DNA of 64,000 bases from Adenophora triphylla var. japonica. Its lineage: Eukaryota; Streptophyta; Magnoliopsida; Asterales; Campanulaceae. Both the position numbers and the translations under genes were made by a program. The stretch covers positions 248,001 to 312,000 of the forward strand of contig JAFEMH010002097.1 of assembly GCA_022495995.1 (NCBI GenBank). The letters are read 5' to 3'. The notes beneath the pieces were generated by a model, which did not search any database, was not told the DNA's origin, and saw only the letters and a list, made by a program, of their open reading frames with translations. The first letter of the stretch is position 1. Every line of letters begins with the position of its first letter. Below, piece after piece: positions 27,294 through 37,043 of this stretch.

Positions 27294-28564
27294 GAAACTT
27301 TTCTCAAATAATACCTTTTTACTTTTTTATTTACCAAAATGACTCACTGTTCAAACTATTGCCCAGAATGTCCCATTTTTTGAAAACTCGCTACACCGTG
27401 TAGCGAGTTTACAATTTTTCAATTAAAATCGCTACACGGTGTAGCGATTTTAAATTTGCTTAATTTTATTTAATATTTATGCTTAAAAAATAAAAAAAAA
27501 ACTAAATTTAAAATCGCTACAGGATATAGCGATTTCAAATTATCCCAAAAAGTAAACCAAACAAACAAACAAACAAAGTAAACCAAACAAACACAAACAC
27601 AGTACTAATTAAGTACTTCCTTCGTCTCGATTAATATTTCTATTTAGTTTTTTTTATTAATATATAAAAATTATATATTAATAAAAAAATTAAATAGAAA
27701 TATTATTTTTTCCATCTCAAAAAAACATTTTAAAAAATGTACTTTTATAAAAAATATTTTTCATTTCAAAAATAAATATTTCTTTCGACTCAAAATGAAT
27801 AACAAAAAACTAATACATTTTTTGTCCAAATAAATGAGCATTACTTCCTTCGTCTCAATGAATATTTTATAAAATAATACTTTTCATTTGCCTCAAAAAT
27901 TAATATCATATTTTGAGACGAAGACACTAACATTACAAACATTAATTTTAGAGGCGAATGAAGTAGTATTAATTTTTAAAATATTCATTGAGATGAAGGA
28001 AGTAATGCTCATTTTTTTGGGATAAAAATATAGTATTATTTTTTGGTTATTCATTTTGAGTCGAAAGTAATATTTATTTTTGAAATAAAAAATATTTTTT
28101 TTTATAGAAGTACATTTTTAAAAATATTTATTTGAGATGGAAAAAATAATATTTCTATTTAGTTTTTTTATTAATATATAATTTTTATATATTAATAAAG
28201 AAAACTAAATAAAAATATTATTCATCGAGACGAGACGAAGGAAGTACTTAATTATTAGTACGTATTGTGTTTGTTTTGTTTACTTCGTTTGTTTGGTTTA
28301 CTTTTTGGGGGATAATTTGAAATCGCTACACCCTGTAGCGATTTCAAATTTAGTTTTTTTTTTTTTTTTTTTAAGCATAAATATTAAATAAAATTTGGCA
28401 AATTTAAAATCGCTACACCGTGTAGCGATTTTAATTGAAAAATTGTAAACTCGCTACACGGTGTAGCGAGTTTTCAAAAAATGGGACATTCTGGGCAATA
28501 GTTTGAACAGTAAGTCACTTTGGTAAATAAAATTTTAAAAATGCATTATTTGAGAAAAAATTCA
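27294..28564. mobile_element. 1.27-kb palindromic (foldback) MULE-type element
   Basis: The two halves are inverted copies of each other almost to the centre near 27929. It is flanked by the 9-bp direct repeat GTTTCTACA (27285-27293 and 28565-28573), the target-duplication length typical of Mutator-like elements. Six short near-palindromes of the form TCGCTACACCGTGTAGCGA lie in the arms, three per arm: near 27391, 27430 and 27514 on the left, and 28324, 28410 and 28452 on the right. Two further nested sets of inverted motifs (CTTCCTTCGTCTC) lie inward. There is no coding capacity. If transcribed it would form a hairpin with arms of about 600 bp. Confidence 0.8.
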
Positions 28565-28689
28565 GTTTCTACATAAAGATTACCATCAAATTGCAGAGGC
28601 GAGCCTTCCTATCTGTTGTATGAAAATTAAGGATATTACATTTGATTTCAATTTCGTTTCTTTGATATTTTTTAATTGGTCACAAAATC

Positions 28690-28874
28690 TAAATAATCCC
28701 ATATGGAAGTTTTTTAATTGTGTTTGGGGCACTTTCCTTTATTTTCTGGACTCTCACTTTAGTCCCTCTTCTGAAGTATGTCTTCATAGTGCTTAGAGCT
28801 GATGATAATGGTGAAGGAGGAACATTTGCACTGTATTCATTTCTTTGTAGACATGCCAGAGTCCTGGGTGACAT
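28690..28874 (-). other. Possible coding-like fragment, unidentified
   Basis: A minus-strand frame of 61 codons has a Pro/Ser/Lys/Arg-rich composition. It lies between the palindromic element and the tandem array. It could be an exon of the same unknown minus-strand gene as 26678-26881, or chance. I do not recognise it. Confidence 0.15.
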
Positions 28875-28875
28875 A

Positions 28876-29890
28876 GTGTAGTACTATTACTTATAGCAAT
28901 ACCAACTATTACTTATAGCAATACCAACTATTACTCAAAATGAAAACAGTTCCTAAAACTATTATTAGTTAAAAAATAAAATAACACTATTACTTCACAA
29001 GTGTAGTACTATTACTTATAGCAATACCAACTATTACTTAAACAAATGAGAAGTATTACTCAAAATGAAAACAGTTTCTAAAACTATTATTAGTTAAAAA
29101 ATAAAATAACACTATTACTTCACAAATGTAGTACTATTACTTATAGCAATACCAACTATTACTTAAACAAATGAGAAGTATTACTCAAAATGAAAACAGT
29201 TCCTAACACTATTATTAGTTAAAAAAAAAACAATATTACTTCACAAGTGTAGTACTATTACTTATAGGAATACCAACTATTATTTAAACAAATGAGAAGT
29301 ATTACTTAAAATGAAAACAGTTCCTAAAACTATTATTAGTTAAAAAAAAATAACACTATTACTTCACAAGTGTAGTACTATTACTTATAGCAATACCAAC
29401 TATTACTTAAACAAATGAGAAGTATTACTCAAAATGAAAACAGTTCCTAAAACTATTATTAGTTTAAAAAATAAAATAACACTATTACTTCACAAGTGTA
29501 GTACTATTACTTATAGCAATACCAACTACTCCCTCCGTCCCGCTAATATTAGCACAAACACTGTTTGCGCGGAAATTAAGGAATATGATATTTTAATAAA
29601 ATGTTGTGAGTGTAAAAGAATGAGTGGAGAGAGAATGAGTGGAGGGTGTAATAAATTATAATGGTGTTGTGAGTATTAAAATAATGTAGGAGAGAGAATG
29701 AGTGGGGTTGGATGAATATTTTATTAATATAAAGTTTCCTTTTTGGGAGTGTGCGGATATTAGCGGGACGCCCAAAAAGGAAAGTGTGCTAATATTAGCG
29801 GGACGGAGGGAGTATTACTTAAACAAATGAGAAGTATTACTCAAAATGAAAACAGTTCATAAAACTATTATTAGTTAAAATAATAATGTA
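28876..29890 (+). repeat. Tandem array, about 124-bp unit, six copies
   Basis: Units begin (G)TGTAGTACTATTACTTATAG at 28876, 29001, 29126, 29247, 29370 and 29496, with spacings of 125, 125, 121, 123 and 126. The first unit carries a short internal duplication in place of part of the consensus. The sixth is split by a Stowaway MITE and resumes at 29813. The units are non-coding, with ATTACTT and ACTATTA repeated within them. Confidence 0.9.
29529..29812. mobile_element. Stowaway-type MITE inserted in the tandem array
   Basis: It is 284 bp with inverted ends CTCCCTCCGTCCCGCTAATA and its complement, flanked by TA at 29527-29528 and 29813-29814. The neighbouring tandem units read CCAACTATTACTTAAAC without the insert, so the empty site is visible within the window and proves the TA duplication. 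Confidence 0.95.
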
Positions 29891-30699
29891 TAGAAACTAT
29901 TACTTTATATGCATACAATCATTACATTATGTTATAGTAACTATTACTTTTCACAAATCGAAAAAAAAAACAAAATTTAAAAATTTAATCGAAGGATTCC
30001 GATCCTGATTCGGACTATATATGTATTACTTTATATGCATACAATCATTACTTTTGACAAACGAAGAAAACATAGGAAAAAACACTACAACAATGCACTA
30101 ACAAAATTAACTTGTAACAAGGAAGGAAGAACAACAACAATTCCTTTCCTCCGTCTCAATATTACGATCGAGGTTTTTATTTTATTTTATTTCTGTAATT
30201 TTTATTATGAGTAAATAATTTTATTCGCGGATTGGATGTAACAATTGTCGAATTCTTATGCTAGTAATAATTTAATTCTTCCATACTTTTCTTGTTCTTG
30301 TTCAATGAAATTTTGATTAAATTATTTTTCAGACTTCAACAATATTGATTGATATTGTAAATCTTGGAAATTCAGTGACTAAACTGGAAATATGGAAATT
30401 TTGGAAGAATTTGATTTATAAAAATTCATGGGCTAAAATGAAAAATAAAATCTCAAAGAGCGAGGTGCAAAATTTTTTTTATAGTGGTCAAAGTGCGATG
30501 TTACAATTGCGAATTGCGAGACGAAACGAATACTAAATGGTACAAAATGATTAATGTTTGCTGGCCAAGGAATCAGGCAATGGCCGGCCAAGCTAAAGCA
30601 ATTTGGGGCCAAGGAAGGATGGCTGGGACAAGGCTGATGGGCTGGGCAAGGCTTGGGCCGTGGAAGCTATTGATCTGCTGGGCAGTCACGTGGGCAGTG
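29891..30699. other. AT-rich DNA, then a GC-richer block at 30540-30699
   Basis: No gene recognised. From about 30540 the composition rises in GC with G-rich words (GGGCTGGGCAAGG) and runs into the right inverted repeat copy, so it is probably sub-terminal transposon sequence. Confidence 0.35.
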
Positions 30700-30766
30700 A
30701 TGGGCGGGTCATGGGTCGGATCCGACCCGTCTCATGGATGAGACGGGTATCCCTGTTCTCACCTAA
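30700..30766 (-). repeat. Right member of the inverted repeat pair (core GTCTCATGGATGAGAC)
   Basis: Inverted counterpart of 26877-26945: GACCCGTCTCATGGATGAGA followed by CGGGTATCCCTGTTCTCA. On the minus strand the end reads GTGAGAACAG, which would also serve as a splice donor for the coding-like stretch that precedes it. Confidence 0.5.
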
Positions 30767-30980
30767 GTTTTTGTCATTTTCGTATTCAACGGACAAGATG
30801 TTTTTGAGCTCGGCGGGAACCACAAATTTTCGAGTCGATCTCAGCCACACACAAAATGAGCAAGCCGATATGGTCAAATCGGGGCTGTAGGTTGGAGGGG
30901 GAGGAGCAAATGCAGGTCCCTTGAGGACGAGTACGTAGTGAACACGTAACTGGGACTCCGAGATCCACCAATTTCATTAC
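30767..30980 (-). other. Coding-like stretch with splice-like borders, unidentified
   Basis: On the minus strand an acceptor-like GATATGTTTCAG lies near 30980 and a donor-like TTAG/GTGAGA near 30766. Between them long frames are open but cross-cut by stops, and I cannot choose one with confidence. A second possible exon lies near 31212-31254, with residues RKTRMMAALSAFFKSFA. I do not recognise the protein. It may belong with 26678-26881. Confidence 0.2.
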
Positions 30981-31139
30981 CTGAAACATATCAGCCACAC
31001 ACAAAATACTTGTTATACTGGGAATCGTGGGTGCCGTAGAGCTTCCAGACGGAGGGAGTATTAAGGAAAACCAAGCTACATCTAAAGGTTGAAAATCCAA
31101 CTTTATAACAAGCCAATAACATGAAAACCAACATAGTTA

Positions 31140-31183
31140 ATCCCTCCGTAATTTTTTGGACATTAACTTTGGGACGGAGGGAG
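31140..31183. mobile_element. Very short Stowaway-like remnant
   Basis: TCCCTCCGTAATTTTTTGGA faces CTTTGGGACGGAGGGAG within 44 bases, followed by TA. A separate isolated right end (GACGGAGGGAGTATT) lies at about 31050. Confidence 0.5.
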
Positions 31184-31259
31184 TATATAATTTGAGAAAT
31201 TTTTAAACATACCCGCAAATGATTTGAAGAATGCACTAAGAGCTGCCATCATTCTGGTC

Positions 31260-32078
31260 TTCCTATCAACCTGGACCTTGAATACATTACATCAGTGGTA
31301 AGTATGTACCTGCAAGGCTCAAGCGGCAAAGGCATATGCATAATCAGTCGTGTACTCTCACTTGTAGCTCTTCTCTCACGGTATAAACTTAACGGACTTC
31401 ATAAAAATAAACAGATTTGTATCCCTCAAAACCTTTTAAAAACTGGCTCACTTTGCTAACACGAGGAGAGGTCAAAAAAAGGAAGTCGAACCGTACTTTT
31501 TGAGAGTCTCGGCGCTCTTAAGCCTGGACTTCAAGGTTGATGAAGTGCAGTGGAGTATTTAATGCAAGTACATGTAAATATGGCAAGAATTCCAGAGAAC
31601 AATTAGGGTAAAAATGTCATATATGAATCATTGTGCTCTTGCAGAAACGGAAATAAGTAAATAAATAAATAAATGCCCACCTGAGCTCGATCTTAACGGA
31701 AATCTTGAAGGGGCTTCCACCTAATCAAGGCTGCTGCCCTCATCCTTAATAGACAGAAAAGTAACAAAAAGTTTTCAAAGAATGCGACAGAGGCTTCAAA
31801 CTTGTTCAAATCACTTGGCTAAGATTACATCCATTCCCCAAAAAGCAGGGGAAAGAAAGCTTCTCGTGAGACAGAGATACTTCAAAAGAATCGAAAAATA
31901 AGTAACCTTCAATAATCATGTTACATACGGACTTAGAAAATATTCAAGAAATTTTAATTTATTGTTTCGTTACAATACTAAATTAAGCTGGAGAGAATGG
32001 CCTACGGGGCTGTCACTGTGTCTACTAGTAGCAAGATCATGTGCAGAGTACTCAATAGTTGATGTCATTAGAAATATA
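31260..32078. other. Intergenic DNA, no gene recognised
   Basis: Mixed composition with short (AAAT)n runs near 31655. I could not fit exons with domain content on either strand. Confidence 0.35.
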
Positions 32079-32180
32079 CTCCCTCTGTCCCAAAATGAAT
32101 GCCTTTGGTGCACATCTCATCTACCGATCCCAAGAGCAAATTTGAGAATTTTTCGGACATTCATTTTGGGACGGAGGGGG
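32079..32180. mobile_element. Short Stowaway MITE (102 bp)
   Basis: CTCCCTCTGTCCCAAAATGA and its inverted partner, flanked by TA (32077-32078 and 32181-32182). It belongs to the same subfamily as 40645-40746: both have GCAAATTTGA in the middle and the same length. Confidence 0.85.
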
Positions 32181-32746
32181 TACTTCTTCGGAAGGAAAGA
32201 AATCAAAGGATATTCATGGAGATTAGTACAGATCCAAAGGAATCTCTTTCCGTATAACATGCAATTTGAGAGTTTACTTGAGCGTTGTTTCAGAGGGAAG
32301 AGAATTCGGTGAATTGCTTCACCTTCTCCTACTACACATTCTTTCCAACTGATAGTTAAGGAACCTTATAATAACAAGGATCGAAAGAAGGAAAACCCGA
32401 ATAAGTAAACCACCCAAGTTAACATCGTCCGTATGAAGATGATTACACCAAATCAAATTCCTATCACATTATATTCAATAATCATTCAATGGTCTGAAAC
32501 ACATGTAGGCAACTGACAAAAACGAGCACCAGTATAAATCTATGGCAAGATATCAACAAATCAACAAGAGAAAAACCTATCCTATTTTAAATAACTCAGT
32601 CAAATTACCTGATTTTCCTAAAACTGCTATTTTTGAAAGTCCCTATAAATTTTGTTTACAGAAATAATCTTGTTCCGCGGATAGAATGTTGTCACCGTGT
32701 CTCCACTAATCAATGAAAACATGCAGCAGTAACTCGTGAAAAATTC
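32181..32746 (-). other. 3' UTR and flank of the O-fucosyltransferase-like gene
   Basis: No coding features. The minus-strand gene ends at 32747, so the proximal part is its probable 3' UTR. Confidence 0.4.
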
Positions 32747-34039
32747 TCAACAGGCTATGTCATTAGAACCATAACTAATTGCTCGTAGGCTTGAATCAGA
32801 TAGAGTAGTCATCCATGGGCGAGGACCTTTCACATCTCCTTTTAGATTATAGGCATAAGAAGGCCATCTTACATCTACTCCACATGGTTTCGGGACACCC
32901 ATTCTGATCATATTGTGAGTTCTCTCAAGAACTAAAAGACTCGAAAATGTGGAATAGCTATTTCCCACAAACACGTTTGCCCTTAAGCAAACTTCATAAT
33001 CAATAGCTGATTGAATGAGGTACGGATATTTCTTGTATATTCCAAAAACTCCCAGTTTCTTCTTCTCAAAAGGAAGTAAATTTTCCTTCCACCCATTCAA
33101 AATCGAACTATTTTCAAGAAGAGTATCAGCAACAGCAAGGTAAACGACTGCTGGGGTATTCAATCCGGGAATATTAGCCACTCTCTCCATAATTTCCTCT
33201 TTACTACTACATATCTCTGTGATATTTGATTTATGCTCTAGCTTTTTACAGTGAATCATCCAATCTTTTTCTATTCTCATGTGGACCGCCACATAAGGTA
33301 CTTGACTTTCTCTAACAACACCATTTTCTGACAAACCAGACTTGCTTCTGACAGCTATTTCCCTAATTTTCGATACAACTTTATCCGCTTCTCTAGATAT
33401 CTCATCTACTAATACTAAGCACTCGAACACTTTCGCATAATCTTTAACGGGCCAATGGTCATGCCATAGAAATGGATTCTTTCCAACTATTCGAATCGTC
33501 TCATACTCATTATAATTGTCTTTTCCATATTGCCTCAACTGATCAAAATCTCTCTCGGCTGTCCATTTCCTTCCACTACCCTTTTGAACCTCAAAAACAT
33601 TACTCCTGTTTTTAAGATTTGAATACCGACCCAACTGAACAAAACCAGCACAAAGCGAATTAAATCTTTTAAACTGAAAGACCTTATCAAAATCAATGGG
33701 CTGCAAAAGATCAACTTCTTTGTAAAACAATGAAGCACTTAATCTGGGCATCAAAAGGGTTCGATTCAACGTTCTTGCAGAAAGGCAAGCTCTAGCAAAT
33801 GCAATCTTCTGATTATTTAATCCCCACACAATTTGTGGCACCTCTAAGAAGTTCATTTTACCCGACAAAGAAAGGTTATCAACAAGAACAAAACTGTTTT
33901 GCTCAATTCCATTTCCACCATAGCCAGAGAATATGGGGAGTAAAACAATTCTAAGGAACAAAGCAATCACAAACAAGAACAGACATTTGCAGGCCAATGA
34001 ATTCAAATGAAGCCCAGGCTTACAGTTTGACCAGTTCAT
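32747..34039 (-). CDS. O-fucosyltransferase family protein (plant GDP-fucose protein O-fucosyltransferase-like)
   Basis: Putative Golgi glycosyltransferase of the plant O-fucosyltransferase family. The 430-residue product has a short cytosolic N terminus, one hydrophobic segment at about residues 20-37 (type II signal anchor), then a lumenal catalytic region. Family features are the VWGLNNQKIAFARACLSART block (71-90), LMPRLSASLFYKE (96-108), VAVHMRIEKDW with the conserved Arg255 (250-260), and GNSYSTFSS (359-367) near the C terminus. Several N-glycosylation sequons occur (NRT, NRS, NIT). The coding region is one exon. A 102-bp intron in the 5' UTR is suggested by donor AAG/GTAAGA and acceptor TTTTTCAG at 34271-34170. 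The start codon is the first in frame and precedes the anchor. The acceptor substrate cannot be inferred. It is divergent from the bisphosphatase gene. Confidence 0.88.
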   Translation of the reverse strand: MNWSNCKPGLHLNSLACKCLFLFVIALFLRIVLLPIFSGYGGNGIEQNSFVLVDNLSLSGKMNFLEVPQIVWGLNNQKIAFARACLSARTLNRTLLMPRLSASLFYKEVDLLQPIDFDKVFQFKRFNSLCAGFVQLGRYSNLKNRSNVFEVQKGSGRKWTAERDFDQLRQYGKDNYNEYETIRIVGKNPFLWHDHWPVKDYAKVFECLVLVDEISREADKVVSKIREIAVRSKSGLSENGVVRESQVPYVAVHMRIEKDWMIHCKKLEHKSNITEICSSKEEIMERVANIPGLNTPAVVYLAVADTLLENSSILNGWKENLLPFEKKKLGVFGIYKKYPYLIQSAIDYEVCLRANVFVGNSYSTFSSLLVLERTHNMIRMGVPKPCGVDVRWPSYAYNLKGDVKGPRPWMTTLSDSSLRAISYGSNDIAC

Positions 34040-34735
34040 CGATTCTCAATCTTCAATTCCCGGGAAATTAAACTATTTTATTTTCCACCCATATAATCAA
34101 ACCCCACCGGTTAGAAATTCTTACCGGCGGGAATATATGAACGGCGCCTGATTCTGAACCCAATTTTTGCTGAAAAATAAAAAAAATCAAATAAAAAATC
34201 AATCCACAAATGCCCAGAAAACATCAATCCAATACATACATGAAAACATGATTAAATAATAAACATCTTACCTTCAAATAACACAGCTTTGATCAAAATA
34301 AGACGATTTCTACTGCATGCAGACGGAGAAGAGGAGAAGAGGGGAACTTTGACAGGTTATATTTAACAATTACTCAAGAAAAAACGGATTCGGAGATTAT
34401 TAAAAAAGAAGATGATCCCTAAATTGCGGTTGACAGATGATGATCATGCATGTGATTCCTAAAATTGATGATTAAAAAATTGGAAAAGGGGAGAATTTTA
34501 GTGAAAGGAAAGACAAAATCACAATCATGACAACCTGGAACATGAAGCAACCCGCATTTAAAAAATCAAATTTTCTTTTCTTTATTGAAACCAATACAAA
34601 AGTCTAGACTTAAAAAATACCACTATTTTACTTGTCGTTTGAAATATGAAGAAAAACTGTCGTTTTGCACAAAGAAACCTAAGCGGAGCGGAAAATTGTC
34701 GCATCACACCACCAAAACATCCATTTTATCATCGA

Positions 34736-35507
34736 TAGAGTAGTTAATTTGGGACTGTCCCGCCATAACAAATGAGATGAAATGGAAATTGGGATGGAAA
34801 GGGATAATATATTCTATGCCCGTATAAAAAAGCGGATCTATTCGGGACATCTTATTTGGGATGCGAGATAAAGTGGGATGAGACGCGATGGGGCGGGACG
34901 TCCCGCATTTTTTTTAATTTTTTTTCCTTTTTTTATTTTTATTACCCAGTCCGGCACAAAACCAAGAGTCCAAGACTGATTAGACCAAAGTAAAAAAAAA
35001 ATAAAAAAAAATGGAAAGCCTGACTACACAAACTCAGCGACCACTCCTTCAACAAACCTAAATTCCTAAATTTCCTTCCCGTTTAGGCGTTCTCTACTTA
35101 TCTTTCACAGCAGCGGCCGCGCAGCCACCAATCTTCTTCTTCTCCCAGCACAGCAGTGAGCCAGCAGCCTCCGATTTCGACCATCCTTCACATCACCCCA
35201 ACAAGCCCGCACCCATTCCTCAACTATGAAGTTGGATTTTGTTATAAACTTTGATTATTAATAGTTTCTAGACTTCTCGTATTGTTATCATGTTATGTAA
35301 GGAGTTGGATTTTATTTTAAACTTTTATCATGATCGTCGATTGTGATCGCGTCTTCTTGTCCCGTATTGTCCCGATGCCCGAAGTGGGTTTGGGAGGGGA
35401 CGGGGAATTTCAGCCCGCGAAAAATTCGGGACGTCCCGTCCCGTCCCGTGTAGAAGATATCATAGTTTCGTTCCGTCCCGTTCCGTTATCCCAAATTGAC
35501 GGCTCTA
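34736..35507. mobile_element. hAT-type non-autonomous element
   Basis: Inverted ends TAGAGTAGTTAATTTGGGA and (complement) TAGAGCCGTCAATTTGGGA, flanked by an 8-bp target duplication with one mismatch (ATCATCGA at 34728-34735 and ATCATAGA at 35508-35515). The sub-terminal parts are rich in GGGACGTCCCG-type words. The GC-rich middle (about 35000-35230) is not like the ends and may be captured host DNA. It lies between the divergent O-fucosyltransferase-like and bisphosphatase genes. Confidence 0.82.
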
Positions 35508-35720
35508 ATCATAGATCAGTGGTTGAGCTTGTAAATTTTTGTAAGCGAGAAATGAAATTATTTTTATCAATGAAAAAGAATAAATAAAATTTATGTTACT
35601 TTTTTTTTTTATACAATATGAGTAAGTTTCTAACTCCTCAAAATTTTTGGACACAATGCTGCAGGCAATATCTCCACAATCTCTTGACTTTGTCTTGGTC
35701 GGGTGATTTCAACTTGCGTA

Positions 35721-36015
35721 CTCCCTCCGTCCCACTTCAATTCAATTGATACTTATTTCTTTTTTGGTCCGTCCCACATCAATTGATACTTATCCAAAAT
35801 GGAAAGAAATCTTCACTATTTACCCCACTCATTCTCTCTCTCCTATTTTACTTTTTCACTCACAACATTCTCTCTCCTAACTATTCCTCCCACTCATTCT
35901 CTCTCCTATTTTACTTTTACACTCACAACATTCTCTCTCCACTTTTTCTCTCTCTTACCTTTCCTTAATATATGTACCCTTTTTTTTAGTATCCATTGAA
36001 GTGGGACGGAGGGAG
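35721..36015. mobile_element. Stowaway-type MITE (295 bp)
   Basis: CTCCCTCCGTCCCACTTCAA and its inverted partner, flanked by TA (35719-35720 and 36016-36017). It has internal repeats of CTCTCTCCTATTTTACTTTT. The open frames across it are artefacts. Confidence 0.88.
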
Positions 36016-36122
36016 TATTTGTTAGCGATATTAATTACAAAAAATCAACACAATCCTTCCTAACTCGATATTATTAATTGTTCTTTAGTGTTGTGTATAT
36101 CATGCAATTTATATAATGCAAG

Positions 36123-36319
36123 CAGGGGCGGATCTAGTATTACGTAATTGACGTGGGCTTCAGCCCATCTCAGAATTTTGAATTTTTTTTTTGTTTACTT
36201 AAATCACCGACTATATGTAACTTTTTTTATATATGAAGTTATTTTTCACTGTTATTATTGTTTACAATATTTTTTAAACATCAAGTCCATGCGATTCCAA
36301 AATCATGAATCCGTCCATG
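36123..36319. mobile_element. Small hAT-type element (197 bp)
   Basis: Ends CAGGGGCGGATCTAG and CATGAATCCGTCCATG are inverted. A perfect 8-bp target duplication AATGCAAG lies at 36115-36122 and 36320-36327. It has the same end type as 42286-42556. Confidence 0.85.
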
Positions 36320-36910
36320 AATGCAAGTGGTCCGATATCTAATTGAAGCTCTAAAGATAGAGTAGCTAACGTAAACAAAAGTCAAACCAACGTAGTTAAA
36401 CTCGAACCTCTTGCTCCAAAAATCAAAATTTGGGACGTAAATTAATTATTATGGATAAAAATATCTTTTAACCCGCATTCCTGATAACGTGACCACCTAT
36501 TTGCGAGAAATTTAATTTAAAATACGGAGCACTTCATCCAATTTCGGCTTTGTTTACCCTCCGATTGTAATTGTAACGCAACAGAATGAAGGGTGAAAGA
36601 GACACAACGCCACAGGTTATGGGGATATTTCATCAGTCGTTATCAGTTATCTGAATCGAAAAAGAATTATCATAAAATTCAGGGACTAGATAGCAAAAAT
36701 AGAATTGAAAAATTTGTCCTGGAAGTAGGCGACAATGCCAGTAATGGAGAGCCCCAAATAAACGGACGATGGCGGGAAGGATGAGGCAGACGCTGATACG
36801 ACGACGTTAATCGTTATCCTGACTGACGACCACTAGCGTCTACCTCACGCCGGTGATAACCTCATCTCGTCACTTTCTCTCTCCTCCTCACACATTTATT
36901 CCACACACTT

Positions 36911-36920
36911 GTATATATAT
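36911..36920 (+). promoter_or_regulatory. TATA-like box of the fructose-1,6-bisphosphatase gene
   Basis: GTATATATAT lies about 125 bases upstream of the start codon, which allows a leader of roughly 90-100 bases. The assignment rests on position only. Confidence 0.45.
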
Positions 36921-37043
36921 TCAATATGTGCTATGAATTATCGTTATTCCTTGAACTGTGTGACGGAAAAGTTCGATCGGTCATTTTCTCTCTGCCGGAG
37001 TTGGAAAAAACTCGAACGGAGAGCGGTTGATTGATCGGTGAAG

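Noticed and set aside
28876..29890. CRISPR-like array
   Set aside because: The repeats are contiguous units of about 124 bp without unique spacers, in a plant nuclear context.
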